The notes beneath the pieces are model-generated. The model did no database searches. It was not told where the DNA came from and saw nothing but the letters and a program-made list of their open reading frames with translations. A stretch of 64,000 nt of DNA from Synechococcus sp. JA-3-3Ab (GTDB lineage Bacteria > Cyanobacteriota > Cyanobacteriia > Thermostichales > Thermostichaceae). Below, piece by piece: positions 1 to 10,993 of the stretch (position 1 is the stretch's first letter; every line of letters begins with the position of its first letter). The translations under genes were made by a program, and so were the position numbers. Location of the stretch: the NCBI RefSeq assembly GCF_000013205.1, contig NC_007775.1, positions 744,001-808,000 of the forward strand. The letters are read 5' to 3'.

Positions 1-35
1 GGTAAAATTTTAATACCAACATTATTAAACCTGTA

Positions 36-644
36 ATGAGTAGTAAAAAGAGGTTTTCTCAGGAAGAAGACAACATTCTTAGGCAGAAATACGCATCGGC
101 TACTAAAGCCGAGTTGATGTCTCTTCTCCCTGAAAGGAAGTCTTGGGAATCGATCCGAATGAGAGCTTTTAAGCTGGGACTCAAGAGAAGTAAAGAAGCT
201 CGTTCCTATGAGATGGGTAAACCGTTGGAAGGTAACTTTACGGATCATCTTACCGAGGCTGAAAAAGGATATATCGCTGGTTTGATAGACGGTGAAGGTT
301 CTATAACGCTTTCTCGAAGGGTTAGTGGTAGGGTTAATCCTGTGTATTCTATTCATATATCTATTTGCAATACAAGCCCCAAGCTTATTGAATGGCTGAA
401 CGGGAAGTTTCCGGGAAAAGCATACACTTATCCCCGCAACAAAAGCAGGCTGGGTAGCAAGCCGGTTTATGCTTGGGTCGTCGCAGGAAATAGACAGTGT
501 ATCCAGTTCCTCAAAGAAATAGTGAATTACCTTGTTATAAAACGCCCGCAAGCTGAACTCCTCATAGGAGGGTACGTGCATTTGGAACCAAAGGAAAGGG
601 AAGAACTTTGGATGAAACTTAAACAACTCAAAAAAGAACTTTAA
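36..644 (+). CDS. LAGLIDADG homing endonuclease with N-terminal DNA-binding domain
   Basis: This 202-residue protein should make a site-specific double-strand break that copies its own gene into empty alleles. Residues 79-88 read YIAGLIDGEG, a clear LAGLIDADG helix; only one copy is seen, so it would act as a homodimer. Residues about 6-52 (FSQEEDNILRQKY, then SWESIRMRAFKLGLKR) look like the Myb/GcrA-type helix-turn-helix often fused to such enzymes. The ATG at 36 follows an in-frame stop at 3-5, so the start is secure. The gene is visibly more AT-rich than everything around it, a sign of transfer. Its stop codon at 642-644 is followed without a gap, and in the same frame, by the C-terminal half of a TnpB. 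The family call is firm; whether it sits in an intron is not resolved. Confidence 0.88.
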   Translation: MSSKKRFSQEEDNILRQKYASATKAELMSLLPERKSWESIRMRAFKLGLKRSKEARSYEMGKPLEGNFTDHLTEAEKGYIAGLIDGEGSITLSRRVSGRVNPVYSIHISICNTSPKLIEWLNGKFPGKAYTYPRNKSRLGSKPVYAWVVAGNRQCIQFLKEIVNYLVIKRPQAELLIGGYVHLEPKEREELWMKLKQLKKEL

Positions 645-1103
645 CGGCTGAACCATAACATCAGCAAAACCTTGGTCAGGGATGCCCAGGCTATTGGTGC
701 GGCACTGGCTTTTGAGGACTTGACAGACATCCGAGAGCGCTTGAATCAGAAACCTCGGAGTAAAGCTGAGCGCCGCAGAACCAATAACTGGGCGTTCTAC
801 CAACTCAGGATGTTTGTGACCTACAAGGCTGCCATTGCTGGAGTGCCTGTGGTGCTGGTGCCGCCTGCCTACACGTCGCAGACCTGCCACAAATGCCTGC
901 ACATCCACCCTGAGCAGGGTAAGTCCTACCGCAGCGGCAAGTTGTTCAAGTGTGGACACTGCGGGTGGGAAGGGGATGCTGACTATAACGCTGCTCAAGT
1001 AATCTCTCTCCTTGGGGCGACTGTAAACTCGCCTGAAATTCCGAAACTTAGCTGTCCTCTGGGTCAGCTAGGGATTGGGATAAAGCCCGCACCCTGCGCA
1101 TAG
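645..1103 (+). pseudogene. tnpB: TnpB (IS605 OrfB) C-terminal half, split by the homing endonuclease gene
   Basis: Reading on from the endonuclease stop codon gives LNHNISKTLV and onward, which aligns closely with residues about 250 to 380 of the intact TnpB encoded at 30780-31991. Visible are the RuvC-II glutamate (LAFEDLTDI), a zinc ribbon (SQTCHKC, then FKCGHCGW) and the RuvC-III aspartate (DADYNAAQVI). The N-terminal wedge/REC part and the RuvC-I aspartate would lie upstream of the endonuclease, outside the window. TnpB is an RNA-guided DNA nuclease that maintains IS605-type elements and is the ancestor of Cas12. A TTG at 672 could start a fragment, but no useful ribosome-binding site is seen. 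Either the gene is dead, or the insert is removed from the RNA. Confidence 0.82.
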
Positions 1104-1124
1104 CGCGGGTGTCGGGTAGTTTAC
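1085..1124 (+). other. IS right-end hairpin, likely 3' part of the TnpB guide RNA
   Basis: CCCGCACCC and GGGTGTCGGG can form an imperfect stem around the tnpB stop codon, followed by GGGTAGTTTAC at the element boundary. The other IS605-type element here has the same layout at 30758-30799 with a different stem sequence but an identical terminal motif. In this family the right-end RNA is the omega/reRNA scaffold that TnpB binds, and the guide is read from the flanking DNA, here the HTH-regulator start. The fold was drawn by eye. Confidence 0.6.
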
Positions 1125-1221
1125 TTACCTCCAAAGCCTCAGCCAGCGAAGCGGCTGTCTTTCGCTGTCCGGAGCGCAGCAGCATATCTAGCTTCAGGAT
1201 CCGCTCTATCTGACGTAGCAT
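1125..1221 (-). pseudogene. N-terminal fragment of HTH (WYL/DeoR-type) transcriptional regulator, cut by the IS
   Basis: From an ATG at 1221 on the minus strand the frame reads MLRQIERILKLDMLL, then RSGQRKTAASLAEALEV. This is the typical beginning of YafY-like regulators, whose HTH_11 domain is normally followed by a WYL domain. The frame runs straight into the end of the IS at 1124, so only about 32 residues of the host gene remain on this side. The remainder, if still present, is on the far side of the element outside the window. The assignment rests on a short stretch but on a very recognisable pattern. Confidence 0.6.
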
Positions 1222-1385
1222 TGCTTACCTTGGCCAGGATGAGCGCATTCTAAACAACTCACCTGGCAAAAATACTTCCGACTTCTCTAAAGATTTGCTG
1301 AAGGCTGAAACTTCTTGGGGACGGGGATCAGCATGAACCCCAATTGGACAGGCTAGACAGAGCGGAGAGCGACCTCTGAGGCTGC

Positions 1386-2339
1386 CTAGCCGGCCTGGCT
1401 GCGCAACTGCCGTAGCAGCCGCTCGAACTCTTCCGGCAGAGGGGCGGTAACCTGCAGCGGCTGGCCGGTGCGCGGGTGGACAAAGGAGAGCTTCCAGGCA
1501 TGCAGAGCTTGGCCGCTGAGTTTGACGGGGCTGGTTTTGCTCTGGGTGTAGAGGGGATCCCCGACAATGGGCAGGCGCAGGTGGGCGGCGTGCACCCGAA
1601 TTTGATGGGTGCGCCCGGTCTCCAGCTCAAACTGCATCAGGGTGTAGTTGCCCAGGCGCTCCAGCACCTGCCAGTGGGTTACCGCTGCTCGCCCTTGGCC
1701 GGGGGGCACAACCGCCATCTTCTGGCGATCCACCGGGTGGCGGCCAATGGGGGCAGAGATGGTACCTTGGCTTTGGGCTGGCCGGCCAAACACCACCCCT
1801 AGGTAGATGCGCCGAGCGGTCTTGGCTTGAATCTGAGCCTGCAGGTGCTGGTGGGCCTGATCGTGTTTGGCGATCACCAGGGCGCCGGTGGTGTCCTTGT
1901 CGAGGCGATGGACGATCCCCGGACGCTGCTCGCCGTTGATCCCAGAAAGGCGAGGACAGTGGGCCAGCAGCGCATGCACTAGGGTGCCGCTGGCATGTCC
2001 AGGAGCCGGGTGCACCACCAGGCCGCGCGGCTTGTTGATGACAAGCAGATCCTCATCTTCATAGAGGATATCTAAGGGGATCCGCTCCGGCTGCAAGGGG
2101 GTGGGGGTGGCCGGCGGGATCCGCACCTCGATTTGATCCCCGGCCTGCAGGGGGCGATCCTTATCCAGGCAGGGCTGGCCGTTCAGCCAAACTTGGCCCT
2201 GGCGGATAAGCTGCTGCAGGCGCGAGCGCGACAGCTCCGGCAGTTGTTCTGCCAACCCCCGATCCAGCCGCAAGCCCTGCTGTTTTTCCGTCACTGTCAC
2301 CCGGCGAATTTCTGCCACTGGATCTCTGGGGTCTTCCAT
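1386..2339 (-). CDS. rluD: RluA/RluD-family 23S rRNA pseudouridine synthase
   Basis: This enzyme isomerises uridine to pseudouridine in rRNA. The 317-residue protein has an N-terminal S4 RNA-binding domain (about residues 20-80, with SRSRLQQLIRQGQVWLNG) and the catalytic domain with HRLDKDTTGALVIAK around residue 145; the aspartate of RLD is the catalytic residue. GRTHQIRVH near residue 245 is the second family signature. Length and order of motifs fit RluD, which in E. coli modifies the helix 69 region of 23S rRNA, but RluA and RluC are close relatives, so the exact target is inferred. It stands alone, next to the IS-disrupted regulator. Confidence 0.85.
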   Translation of the reverse strand: MEDPRDPVAEIRRVTVTEKQQGLRLDRGLAEQLPELSRSRLQQLIRQGQVWLNGQPCLDKDRPLQAGDQIEVRIPPATPTPLQPERIPLDILYEDEDLLVINKPRGLVVHPAPGHASGTLVHALLAHCPRLSGINGEQRPGIVHRLDKDTTGALVIAKHDQAHQHLQAQIQAKTARRIYLGVVFGRPAQSQGTISAPIGRHPVDRQKMAVVPPGQGRAAVTHWQVLERLGNYTLMQFELETGRTHQIRVHAAHLRLPIVGDPLYTQSKTSPVKLSGQALHAWKLSFVHPRTGQPLQVTAPLPEEFERLLRQLRSQAG

Positions 2340-2597
2340 TTACCCTGTTTCCGCAAACTGCTGCTTTGAAAACATTGTGGCAGAGCGGTTACTTTTGCAT
2401 TAGGTAAAAAAGGTCGAAGATTTGTGTCAGCTTTCTCAGCAGGATCTTGGCAGGATTGGCTCTGTGTCGTCTCCTTCTCAGGTTTCTCTAGGGGGCTGTG
2501 CCGGGATTTTAATCAGAGAAAAACCCTCAGTACAGTGGGAGTATAGCCTTTTAAAGCCGGTCCAGATTCTGGCTGGGGAAAGTTTCTTGCTACACGC

Positions 2598-2613
2598 AAG
2601 TGTTGCAACACTT
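2598..2613. promoter_or_regulatory. Perfect 16-bp palindrome upstream of the PEP synthase gene
   Basis: AAGTGTTGCAACACTT is exactly self-complementary and ends 38 bases before the ppsA start codon. Position and symmetry suggest a binding site for a dimeric repressor, but no known consensus was recognised. The rest of the 312-base gap (2340-2651) holds no gene that I can support. Confidence 0.35.
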
Positions 2614-2651
2614 ATTACACAGTTGGTCCGCTGGGTACAAGGAGGCAAGGC

Positions 2652-5111
<2,460 letters not shown>

Positions 5112-5180
5112 GCCCAGGGGGCGGCGCCGGGATCCCGTCTGCTGGGTTACAATCTTCTCTGCTGTGTTGCCATCCCCGCC

Positions 5181-6440
5181 ATGATCCACGAACTCTCCAT
5201 GCCGGCCCTCAGCTCCACCATGGAAACGGGCAAGATCGTCGCCTGGCTGAAAAACCCCGGCGACCGGGTGGAGAAAGGGGAAAACATCCTGGTGGTGGAG
5301 TCGGACAAGGCGGACATGGACGTGGAGTCCTTCCACAGCGGCATTCTGGCCAGCATCCTCATCCCAGCAGGGGAATCGGCGCCGGTGGGCGCCCCCATCG
5401 CCCTCATTGCCGAAACCGAAGCGGAGGTGGCCGAGGCCCAAGAGCGAGCCAAGGCCCTCTCTAAGGGTGCTCTACCGGCAACTGCACCTACTGCAGTCCC
5501 CACCCCCACAGTTCAACAGCCAACCCCTGTCCCTGCGGCGATCCCCACCCCCACCCTTCCAACTGGCTCCAACGGGGCCGGATCCCAGCGGATCCTGGCT
5601 TCCCCACGGGCGAAAAAATTGGCAGAAAGCCTGGGGATCGACCTGCGCACGGTGCGCGGCTCCGGCCCTGGTGGGCGCATCGTGGCCGAAGATGTGGAGC
5701 GGGCTGCAGCTCAGGCCGCCTCTACGCAAGCGGCAGCTCCCCCCCCTGTCTCTGCGGCTGCCCCGTTGGGAGAAGTGGTTCCCTTGAGCACGTTGCAGGC
5801 GGCGGTGGTGCGCAACATGAACGCCAGCTTGGGCGTGCCGGTGTTCCACGTCGGCTACACCATCACCACCGACAGCCTGGATCAGCTTTACCAACAGGTG
5901 AAGCCCAAAGGGGTAACCCTGACGGCCCTTTTGGTGAAAGCGGTGGCCCTGACCCTAGAAAAGCATCCCCTCCTCAACGCCAGCTACACGGAAAACGGGA
6001 TCCACTACAAAGCCGAGATCAACATTGCCGTGGCGGTGGCCATGGAAGACGGCGGCCTGATCACCCCTGTGCTCAAGCAGGCCAACCGCGTTGACCTGTA
6101 CGAACTCTCACGGCGTTGGAAGGAGCTGGTGGAGCGGGCGCGGCGCAAGCAACTGCAGCCGGAGGAGTACAACAGCGGCACCTTTACCCTCTCCAACCTG
6201 GGCATGTTTGGGGTGGATCGCTTCGACGCCATCCTGCCTCCCAACCAAGGAGCTATTTTGGCCGTCGGCGCTGCTCGCCCCACCGTGGTGGCCACACCAG
6301 AAAAAGCCATCGCCATCCGCTCCCAGATGCAGGTCAACCTCACCTGCGACCACCGCGTCATTTACGGCGCCCACGCTGCGGCCTTCTTGCAAGATCTGGC
6401 CCAGTTGTTAGAACAAAAGGTGGGATCCCTGACGCTGTAG
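5181..6440 (+). CDS. pdhC: Pyruvate dehydrogenase E2, dihydrolipoamide acetyltransferase
   Basis: Core subunit of the pyruvate dehydrogenase complex; it moves the acetyl group from lipoamide to coenzyme A. The 419-residue protein begins with a lipoyl domain (VESDKADMDVES, lipoyl lysine at residue 43), then an Ala/Pro-rich linker (about 95-140), a peripheral-subunit-binding domain (SPRAKKLAESLGIDL, GSGPGGRIV) and the acyltransferase domain. The active-site motif reads DHRVIYG, where most E2 enzymes have HxxxDG; as I recall, tyrosine at this place is usual in cyanobacterial and plastid E2. The start follows 69 bases after ppsA. No E1 or E3 gene is nearby, so the complex is encoded in pieces. 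Confidence 0.92.
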   Translation: MIHELSMPALSSTMETGKIVAWLKNPGDRVEKGENILVVESDKADMDVESFHSGILASILIPAGESAPVGAPIALIAETEAEVAEAQERAKALSKGALPATAPTAVPTPTVQQPTPVPAAIPTPTLPTGSNGAGSQRILASPRAKKLAESLGIDLRTVRGSGPGGRIVAEDVERAAAQAASTQAAAPPPVSAAAPLGEVVPLSTLQAAVVRNMNASLGVPVFHVGYTITTDSLDQLYQQVKPKGVTLTALLVKAVALTLEKHPLLNASYTENGIHYKAEINIAVAVAMEDGGLITPVLKQANRVDLYELSRRWKELVERARRKQLQPEEYNSGTFTLSNLGMFGVDRFDAILPPNQGAILAVGAARPTVVATPEKAIAIRSQMQVNLTCDHRVIYGAHAAAFLQDLAQLLEQKVGSLTL

Positions 6441-6768
6441 AACTCAATAAGGGGCAGGCTGGGATCTACCTCAAGAGCCCAGGCGTGGATGCCGACGCTA
6501 ATGTTGTGGGTGCAGAGGACGAGAGCTGAGCAATCTCGGTCAAGCTCCGCCAGAATCCGCTCGCGCTACTCTCGGTACTAAAGCCAAGGGCACTGAGGTT
6601 GGCTAGCTCTGGCTCTACCGGTTCTCGCACATCGATGAGTTGCAGCGGGGCAGCCCCAGGATCTCTTAAGCGGGCAGCCAGCTGTTGCGCGCGACCGGGC
6701 GAATGAAAGAGAACATGGCTGACCTGTAACTTATCTGGATCCGTTCCTAGGATATACCGGCTCAGCAT
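6441..6768 (-). pseudogene. Rhodanese-like protein, decayed
   Basis: A reading frame from 6768 gives a rhodanese N-terminus (QLAARLRDP, APLQLIDVREP). Near 6562 the match jumps to another frame, which reads ERILAELDRDCSALVLCTHN and then GIHAWALEVDPSLP. The last part is the standard C-terminus of cyanobacterial rhodaneses. Between CTHN and the GIHAW block the usual stretch of about 25 residues after the active-site cysteine is missing, so there is both a frameshift and a deletion. It abuts the 3' end of the E2 gene tail to tail. The functional enzyme would move sulfane sulfur; this copy cannot. Confidence 0.7.
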
Positions 6769-6970
6769 CTGCTCTGGGCTGCTTGCAAGTGGTCGTGGTT
6801 GGCCGACAACGCTAGAACTTCAAATTTCCCTACTGATTGCAGACCCTCTGCCAAGATCCCCTTTAGGAGGCTCTGCTTGAGAAGATTGATCCCAGGGGTC
6901 TATCGGGGCTCTGGGTGTCTTCAGTTCTGATAGGCTTGACTAATGGGAACTTGCCAAGGATCTTCCACCG

Positions 6971-8635
6971 ATGGAAAGACTTCGTCCTACAAACGGCCCA
7001 GTATCCCAATCTATCTGGCCAGTTCGTTCCCTTTTGCTGACTCTGTTGGCAGGGATCGCTTTCGGCTGTGGAGGAGGCACAGGCAACTCTCCCCCTCTGC
7101 CGTCGCCAGGTAGTGGATCTGTCGTCCTGCAAGTGGATCCGGCCAGGGGCCCCTTTACCAAGGTGGCTGATGCCGTTGCAGAAGCGCAGCGGCTGCAAAA
7201 TGCCACAGCAGGACTAGAGGTGCTGATCCAGATTTTGGGGGCAGGTAGAGAGAGGCTGCAGGGCAACCTGGCCCTAGATGGGGGCGACGGCACCAACGGC
7301 GGACGGATTCGCATCACCAGCTCCGCAGCCTACGAGATCCTGACCGGACCCTTCGACCTGATTGTAGCTAGCCAAACCAGCCTACAGGGGGTGGATGTGG
7401 TGCTAGAAGGTGGGCGCGTTCAGGTGAACAACGGCAACTTTCAGCCGAGCAAGGTAACTCTCAACGATCCCCGCTCCAACATCTTGGTCAATGGCAATGC
7501 TGCGGTTCTGGAGGGGGTTCTGGGCCAGCTGGCTCAGATCTTTTGCCGGCAATTTTCGGATCCTTGTGTGCAGATCTCTGGCAATGGCCGGGTCGCGAGC
7601 ATCTCATCCACCGTCAGCAAAGCTGGTGGTGTGGGTATAGGCACTGTGCCAGGTAGTAACCCTACCATTGAAAACAGCACAATCCTCCTGCAGGCTGTGC
7701 GGGCTTTGGCTGTTCGCTATAGCGACAACTCTGGCGGGGTTTTCCGTAACAACCAGATTGAAGGGGATCCAGCCACTGCTGCAACTGCTGCGCCAGTGCA
7801 GGCTCGGCAAGCAGCTACCGACGGCACAACTGGGATCCAGCTGGATGGAGCGGGGTCGGCACCGGCCATCCAATTTAATAGGATCGGTGTTGGCAGAATA
7901 GCTGGCAGTGTTGGTATCCGCATTTTGCAAGGAAGCCAAGCTCGTACTATTTCCGACAATACGTTCATAACCCGCAGTGAAGGCATGGGGGTAGGGATTC
8001 AAGTGGTAGCTGGCACTCCGGAGACAGTAGTTGCTGCCTACTTGGCCAACAACCGCTTCCAGGGGAACTTTGCTGAAAGGATCAGCGTTGGCCCTGTGCC
8101 CACGCCCACTCCAGAACTGACACCCACACCTACCCCGGAACCGACACCTAGGCTGACTCCAACGCCCATCCCAGCGCCAACACCCAGGCCAACTCCAAGG
8201 CCCACCCCAACTCCGGCGCCCACGCCCACTCCAGAACTGACACCCACACCTACCCCGGAACCGACACCTAGGCTGACTCCAACGCCCATCCCAGAGCCAA
8301 TACCCAGGCCAACGCCAACGCCCACGCCGACGCTAACGCCTACTCCTGCCGGTGTGACGATCACTATCCCAGGCCTGCCTGCTGGTGCTACAGTAAGGGT
8401 GACAGGAGCAGGAGGTTCCCCCGTTATTGCCACTTCCACCTCGGTGTCTGGAGATGTGGTTATCTTCCCAGGCCCATTCACCATCCCCTTTGGTGGCCAG
8501 GTTCGAGTGACTCCCGCCATTCCTTTGCCTGGGCCGATCAGGGTCGGCGGTACTACCCTTACAATCTTCGACAACACCACTAACCCTGGCAGCACCACCT
8601 ACTTCAACCTCGGCCCTGCCATTTCGGTGAACTAG
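6971..8635 (+). CDS. Beta-helix (DUF1565-like) lipoprotein with Pro/Thr-rich repeat linker
   Basis: A 554-residue exported protein. A signal segment ([14 protein letters not shown], residues about 18-33) ends in a plausible lipobox cysteine followed by GGG, so it should be lipid-anchored. Residues about 45-370 resemble the DUF1565 right-handed parallel beta-helix family, with irregular turns such as [10 protein letters not shown] and DNTFITRS. Then comes a linker of about 85 residues made almost only of P, T, E, L and R, encoded by two tandem 120-bp units, and a C-terminal beta-rich domain of about 95 residues ([14 protein letters not shown]). The architecture suggests a cell-surface protein with the helix held away from a second domain. 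The ligand is unknown. It converges with ndhI across a 273-base gap (8636-8908) in which I see nothing. Confidence 0.7.
   Translation: MERLRPTNGPVSQSIWPVRSLLLTLLAGIAFGCGGGTGNSPPLPSPGSGSVVLQVDPARGPFTKVADAVAEAQRLQNATAGLEVLIQILGAGRERLQGNLALDGGDGTNGGRIRITSSAAYEILTGPFDLIVASQTSLQGVDVVLEGGRVQVNNGNFQPSKVTLNDPRSNILVNGNAAVLEGVLGQLAQIFCRQFSDPCVQISGNGRVASISSTVSKAGGVGIGTVPGSNPTIENSTILLQAVRALAVRYSDNSGGVFRNNQIEGDPATAATAAPVQARQAATDGTTGIQLDGAGSAPAIQFNRIGVGRIAGSVGIRILQGSQARTISDNTFITRSEGMGVGIQVVAGTPETVVAAYLANNRFQGNFAERISVGPVPTPTPELTPTPTPEPTPRLTPTPIPAPTPRPTPRPTPTPAPTPTPELTPTPTPEPTPRLTPTPIPEPIPRPTPTPTPTLTPTPAGVTITIPGLPAGATVRVTGAGGSPVIATSTSVSGDVVIFPGPFTIPFGGQVRVTPAIPLPGPIRVGGTTLTIFDNTTNPGSTTYFNLGPAISVN
8101..8340 (+). 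repeat. Tandem 120-bp repeat coding for the Pro/Thr linker
   Basis: Bases 8101-8174 and 8221-8294 are identical, and the remaining 46 bases of each unit differ at scattered positions. The units encode [19 protein letters not shown]-like stretches. The identical portion implies a recent duplication or gene-conversion event, so linker length is likely to vary between strains. Confidence 0.9.
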
Positions 8636-8908
8636 CTTGGGGTTGGCTCCAGAAGGGCACTCGATTTCCACTTAGAAGGCGCTAGGTGGCAGCCGGTCGC
8701 CTTTCTTACCGGCTTTTGCTGACGATTTCTGTCTCCTAGAGAGGGGGTGAAGACCTCGGTCGCCGTCAAGGATGAAGTGTTGCCGTTTGCAATCTGCGCC
8801 CGCAGCACAAACAAGAACGGCAACAAAGAGAGGGAATTAGCCTGGGCCCAAACCTCTTGGAGTGAAGAAGGCGTCTTGTCAACTACTCAAGAGAGCTGCC
8901 TATGCCTA

Positions 8909-9541
8909 TTAGTTAGACTGCTCTGCAGCAGTTTTGTCCTCTTTTGCTTCTGCTGCTTTAGCCGCTCTCATCTCTGCCAAAATCTCTTCGGGTCGCTTCC
9001 CAGCTCGCTGGGATCCGGTAGGCAGGTCGTGGGGATCGATCACCCCCTTGGGCAGGTAGGCAAACTCCCGTAGAGGTGTCACCATTGGATCCTCTGTTAC
9101 TTTGGAAGGCAGGCGACCTAGCGCCACCTGATGGTAGTTCAGCTCGTGGCGGTCGTAGGTGGCTAGCTCATAATCTTCGGTAACCGAGAGGCAATTGGTG
9201 GGGCAAAACTCTACGCAGTTGGCGCAGAAAATGCATACTCCAAAATCGATGCTGTAGCTGTAGAGCTCTTTTTTCTTCAGCTCGGTGTTGTAGACCCAGT
9301 CCACCACGGGCAGGTCGATGGGGCAAACCCGAACACAGATCTCGCAGGCAATGCACTTATCGAACTCAAAGTGAATGCGTCCCCGAAAGCGCTCGGAAGG
9401 GATCAGCTTCTCAAAGGGGTACTGAACAGTCACGGGCCGGCGGTTCATGTGGTCGAAGACGACCCCCATCCCCTGGCCAATGTACTTAGCAGCCTTGAAG
9501 GCATCGCTTACGTATTCGCCAACGCGCTTTAGAAAAGTCAT
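8909..9541 (-). CDS. ndhI: NAD(P)H-quinone oxidoreductase subunit I
   Basis: Electron-carrying subunit of the thylakoid NDH-1 complex, used in cyclic electron flow and respiration. The 210-residue protein holds two 4Fe-4S ferredoxin motifs, [12 protein letters not shown] near residue 64 and [12 protein letters not shown] near residue 104, and the cyanobacterial N-terminus ([21 protein letters not shown]). The C-terminus is a charged, Ala/Glu-rich tail ([14 protein letters not shown]) typical of the cyanobacterial protein. It lies 35 bases downstream of ndhA and closes this ndh cluster; the ndhG and ndhE genes that usually follow are not here. Confidence 0.95.
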   Translation of the reverse strand: MTFLKRVGEYVSDAFKAAKYIGQGMGVVFDHMNRRPVTVQYPFEKLIPSERFRGRIHFEFDKCIACEICVRVCPIDLPVVDWVYNTELKKKELYSYSIDFGVCIFCANCVEFCPTNCLSVTEDYELATYDRHELNYHQVALGRLPSKVTEDPMVTPLREFAYLPKGVIDPHDLPTGSQRAGKRPEEILAEMRAAKAAEAKEDKTAAEQSN

Positions 9542-9576
9542 GACCTATTTCCTCTCCCTTGCTGCTTCTACTTTCA

Positions 9577-10698
9577 TTAACCCCCGAAAAAGGTTGGGAA
9601 GGCCAGCTTCAAAGCCGCCGTCAACAGCAAATTCACAAACGAGACGGGCAGCAGAAATTTCCACCCCAAATCCAACAGCTGGTCAATGCGCACCCGCGGC
9701 AGGGTCCAGCGCAAGAGGATGGCCAAAAACACAAAGATAAAAGCCTTGACCATCGTCATGAGAATGCCCAACACCGCCGCGCCGATCTGCAAAAAGGGGT
9801 TGTCCAACGGGATCCCGAGCCAGGCGGCAATTGTTTCCACCGGCACCACAAACGACCAGCCGCCCAAGTACAACACCGCCGCAATGAGAGAGGCCAGCAG
9901 CAAGTTGGCGTAGGATCCCAGGTAAAACAGGGCAAATTTCATGCCGGAGTACTCCGTCTGGTAGCCGGCCACCAGCTCCTCTTCGGCTTCCGGCAAATCA
10001 AAGGGGATCCGTTCGGTTTCCGCCAGCGCCGAGATCAGGAAAATGACAAAGCCAATCGGCTGCCGCCACACGTTCCAACTGAGGATCCCCAGCCCACTCT
10101 GCTGCTCCACGATCCCCACGGTGTCCAGGCCGTTGCTCATCAGCACCACCGCCAGCACCGACAAGGCCAAGGGCAGTTCGTAGCTAATTGACTGGGCCGC
10201 CGCCCGCAGCCCCCCCAGCAGAGAATACTTGTTGTTGGAGCCGTAGCCCGACATCAACAGGCCGATGGGCTGCACGCTGGAGGTGGCGATCAAGAAAAAC
10301 ACCCCGATGGCGATGTTGGAGATCAATAGGTTCTGGCCGAAGGGAACCACCAGATAACACAAAAAGACCGGCAGGAAAACCAGGATCGGCCCCAGCGTGA
10401 ACAAAACTGGGTCGGCCAAGCTGGGCAGCACATCTTCCTTCGTCAAGAGCTTGATGCCATCGGCAATCGGGATCAGTACCCCCTGTGGCCCGGCCATGTT
10501 GGGGCCAATCCGCTGCTGGGCCGCCGCCGAGATCTTCCGCTCTAGCCAGGTCATGACCATCACTCCTAAGGTGGCGGCGATGACCATGAGCAACATGGGC
10601 AAAGGTACCCACAAAGCGTGGGCAGCGCCTGGGCTCAGGCCCAAGTTTTGCAGGGCTGTTTCAAAACCAAGCTGTAGGTCAATGCCGGCGGTTGTCAT
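9577..10698 (-). CDS. ndhA: NAD(P)H-quinone oxidoreductase subunit 1 (NdhA)
   Basis: Membrane subunit of NDH-1 that forms the quinone-binding junction between the membrane and peripheral arms. The 373-residue protein has about eight hydrophobic segments and the family signatures [18 protein letters not shown] (about residues 50-67), [22 protein letters not shown] (positions about 233-254) and [15 protein letters not shown] near the C-terminus. Length is normal. It is transcribed with ndhI, 35 bases downstream; a small membrane protein gene lies 61 bases upstream. Confidence 0.95.
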   Translation of the reverse strand: MTTAGIDLQLGFETALQNLGLSPGAAHALWVPLPMLLMVIAATLGVMVMTWLERKISAAAQQRIGPNMAGPQGVLIPIADGIKLLTKEDVLPSLADPVLFTLGPILVFLPVFLCYLVVPFGQNLLISNIAIGVFFLIATSSVQPIGLLMSGYGSNNKYSLLGGLRAAAQSISYELPLALSVLAVVLMSNGLDTVGIVEQQSGLGILSWNVWRQPIGFVIFLISALAETERIPFDLPEAEEELVAGYQTEYSGMKFALFYLGSYANLLLASLIAAVLYLGGWSFVVPVETIAAWLGIPLDNPFLQIGAAVLGILMTMVKAFIFVFLAILLRWTLPRVRIDQLLDLGWKFLLPVSFVNLLLTAALKLAFPTFFGG

Positions 10699-10759
10699 GG
10701 GGTTGAGTGGCTCCCTAGAGACGGTGAGTCAAAAAAGGCACTGGAGTCTGTGGATCTAA

Positions 10760-10963
10760 CTAGGCTTTGCCGTTGGGATCCGACTGAGGGGGACGGTGGC
10801 GGCGGCGCAGCTCCTGCTGAATGATGGCCTGCAGGCGGGCGTCGGATAACTCTTCGGCGCGGCGGCGCCTTTCTTCTTGGTACTTGGCCCATTGCTTGGG
10901 ACCGATAATCGCGGCAATAGTTACGACAATCAGGAGCGGCAGAAGCAAGATCGCCCAGGCCAT
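10760..10963 (-). CDS. Small membrane protein between ndhH and ndhA, function unknown
   Basis: A 67-residue protein with one N-terminal membrane helix (MAWAILLLPLLIVVTIAAII) followed by a highly charged, arginine-rich tail (YQEERRRRAEELSDARLQAI) that should form an amphipathic helix in the cytoplasm. It is not a family I recognise. It lies in line with ndhH (30 bases) and ndhA (61 bases) on the same strand, so it is probably co-transcribed. The context makes a link to NDH-1 assembly or stability possible, but nothing in the sequence proves it. Confidence 0.6.
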   Translation of the reverse strand: MAWAILLLPLLIVVTIAAIIGPKQWAKYQEERRRRAEELSDARLQAIIQQELRRRHRPPQSDPNGKA

Positions 10964-10993
10964 CGCCCTTGTCCTCCCTTTCCTACGAGTATC

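Larger units (their letters stand above)
1..1124 (+). mobile_element. IS605-family (TnpB-only type) element, left part outside window
   Basis: The right-hand part of an IS200/IS605-type element is present: a homing endonuclease gene, then the C-terminal half of tnpB, then a right-end hairpin finishing in GTTTAC at 1119-1124. The boundary was set by comparison with the second element at 30758, whose end carries the same GGGTAGTTTAC sequence after a similar hairpin. Immediately beyond 1124 the sequence resumes as the start of an HTH regulator gene on the other strand, so this is a true insertion junction. No tnpA transposase is visible. The left end and the 5' half of tnpB lie before position 1. 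The boundary is good to a few bases. Confidence 0.8.

Noticed and set aside
36-644. Intein inside TnpB
   Set aside because: The endonuclease frame has its own stop codon, an in-frame stop upstream, and no splicing-domain motifs (no C-terminal HN followed by Cys, Ser or Thr), so protein splicing is excluded.
8038-8598. 186-codon Gly/Val-rich frame opposite the Pro/Thr linker
   Set aside because: It is the mirror image of the tandem repeat; the apparent GVGVGVS repeats are a by-product of the PT-coding units.
8632-8826. 64-codon frame on the minus strand after the lipoprotein gene
   Set aside because: No ribosome-binding site, no family, and a composition unlike neighbouring genes.
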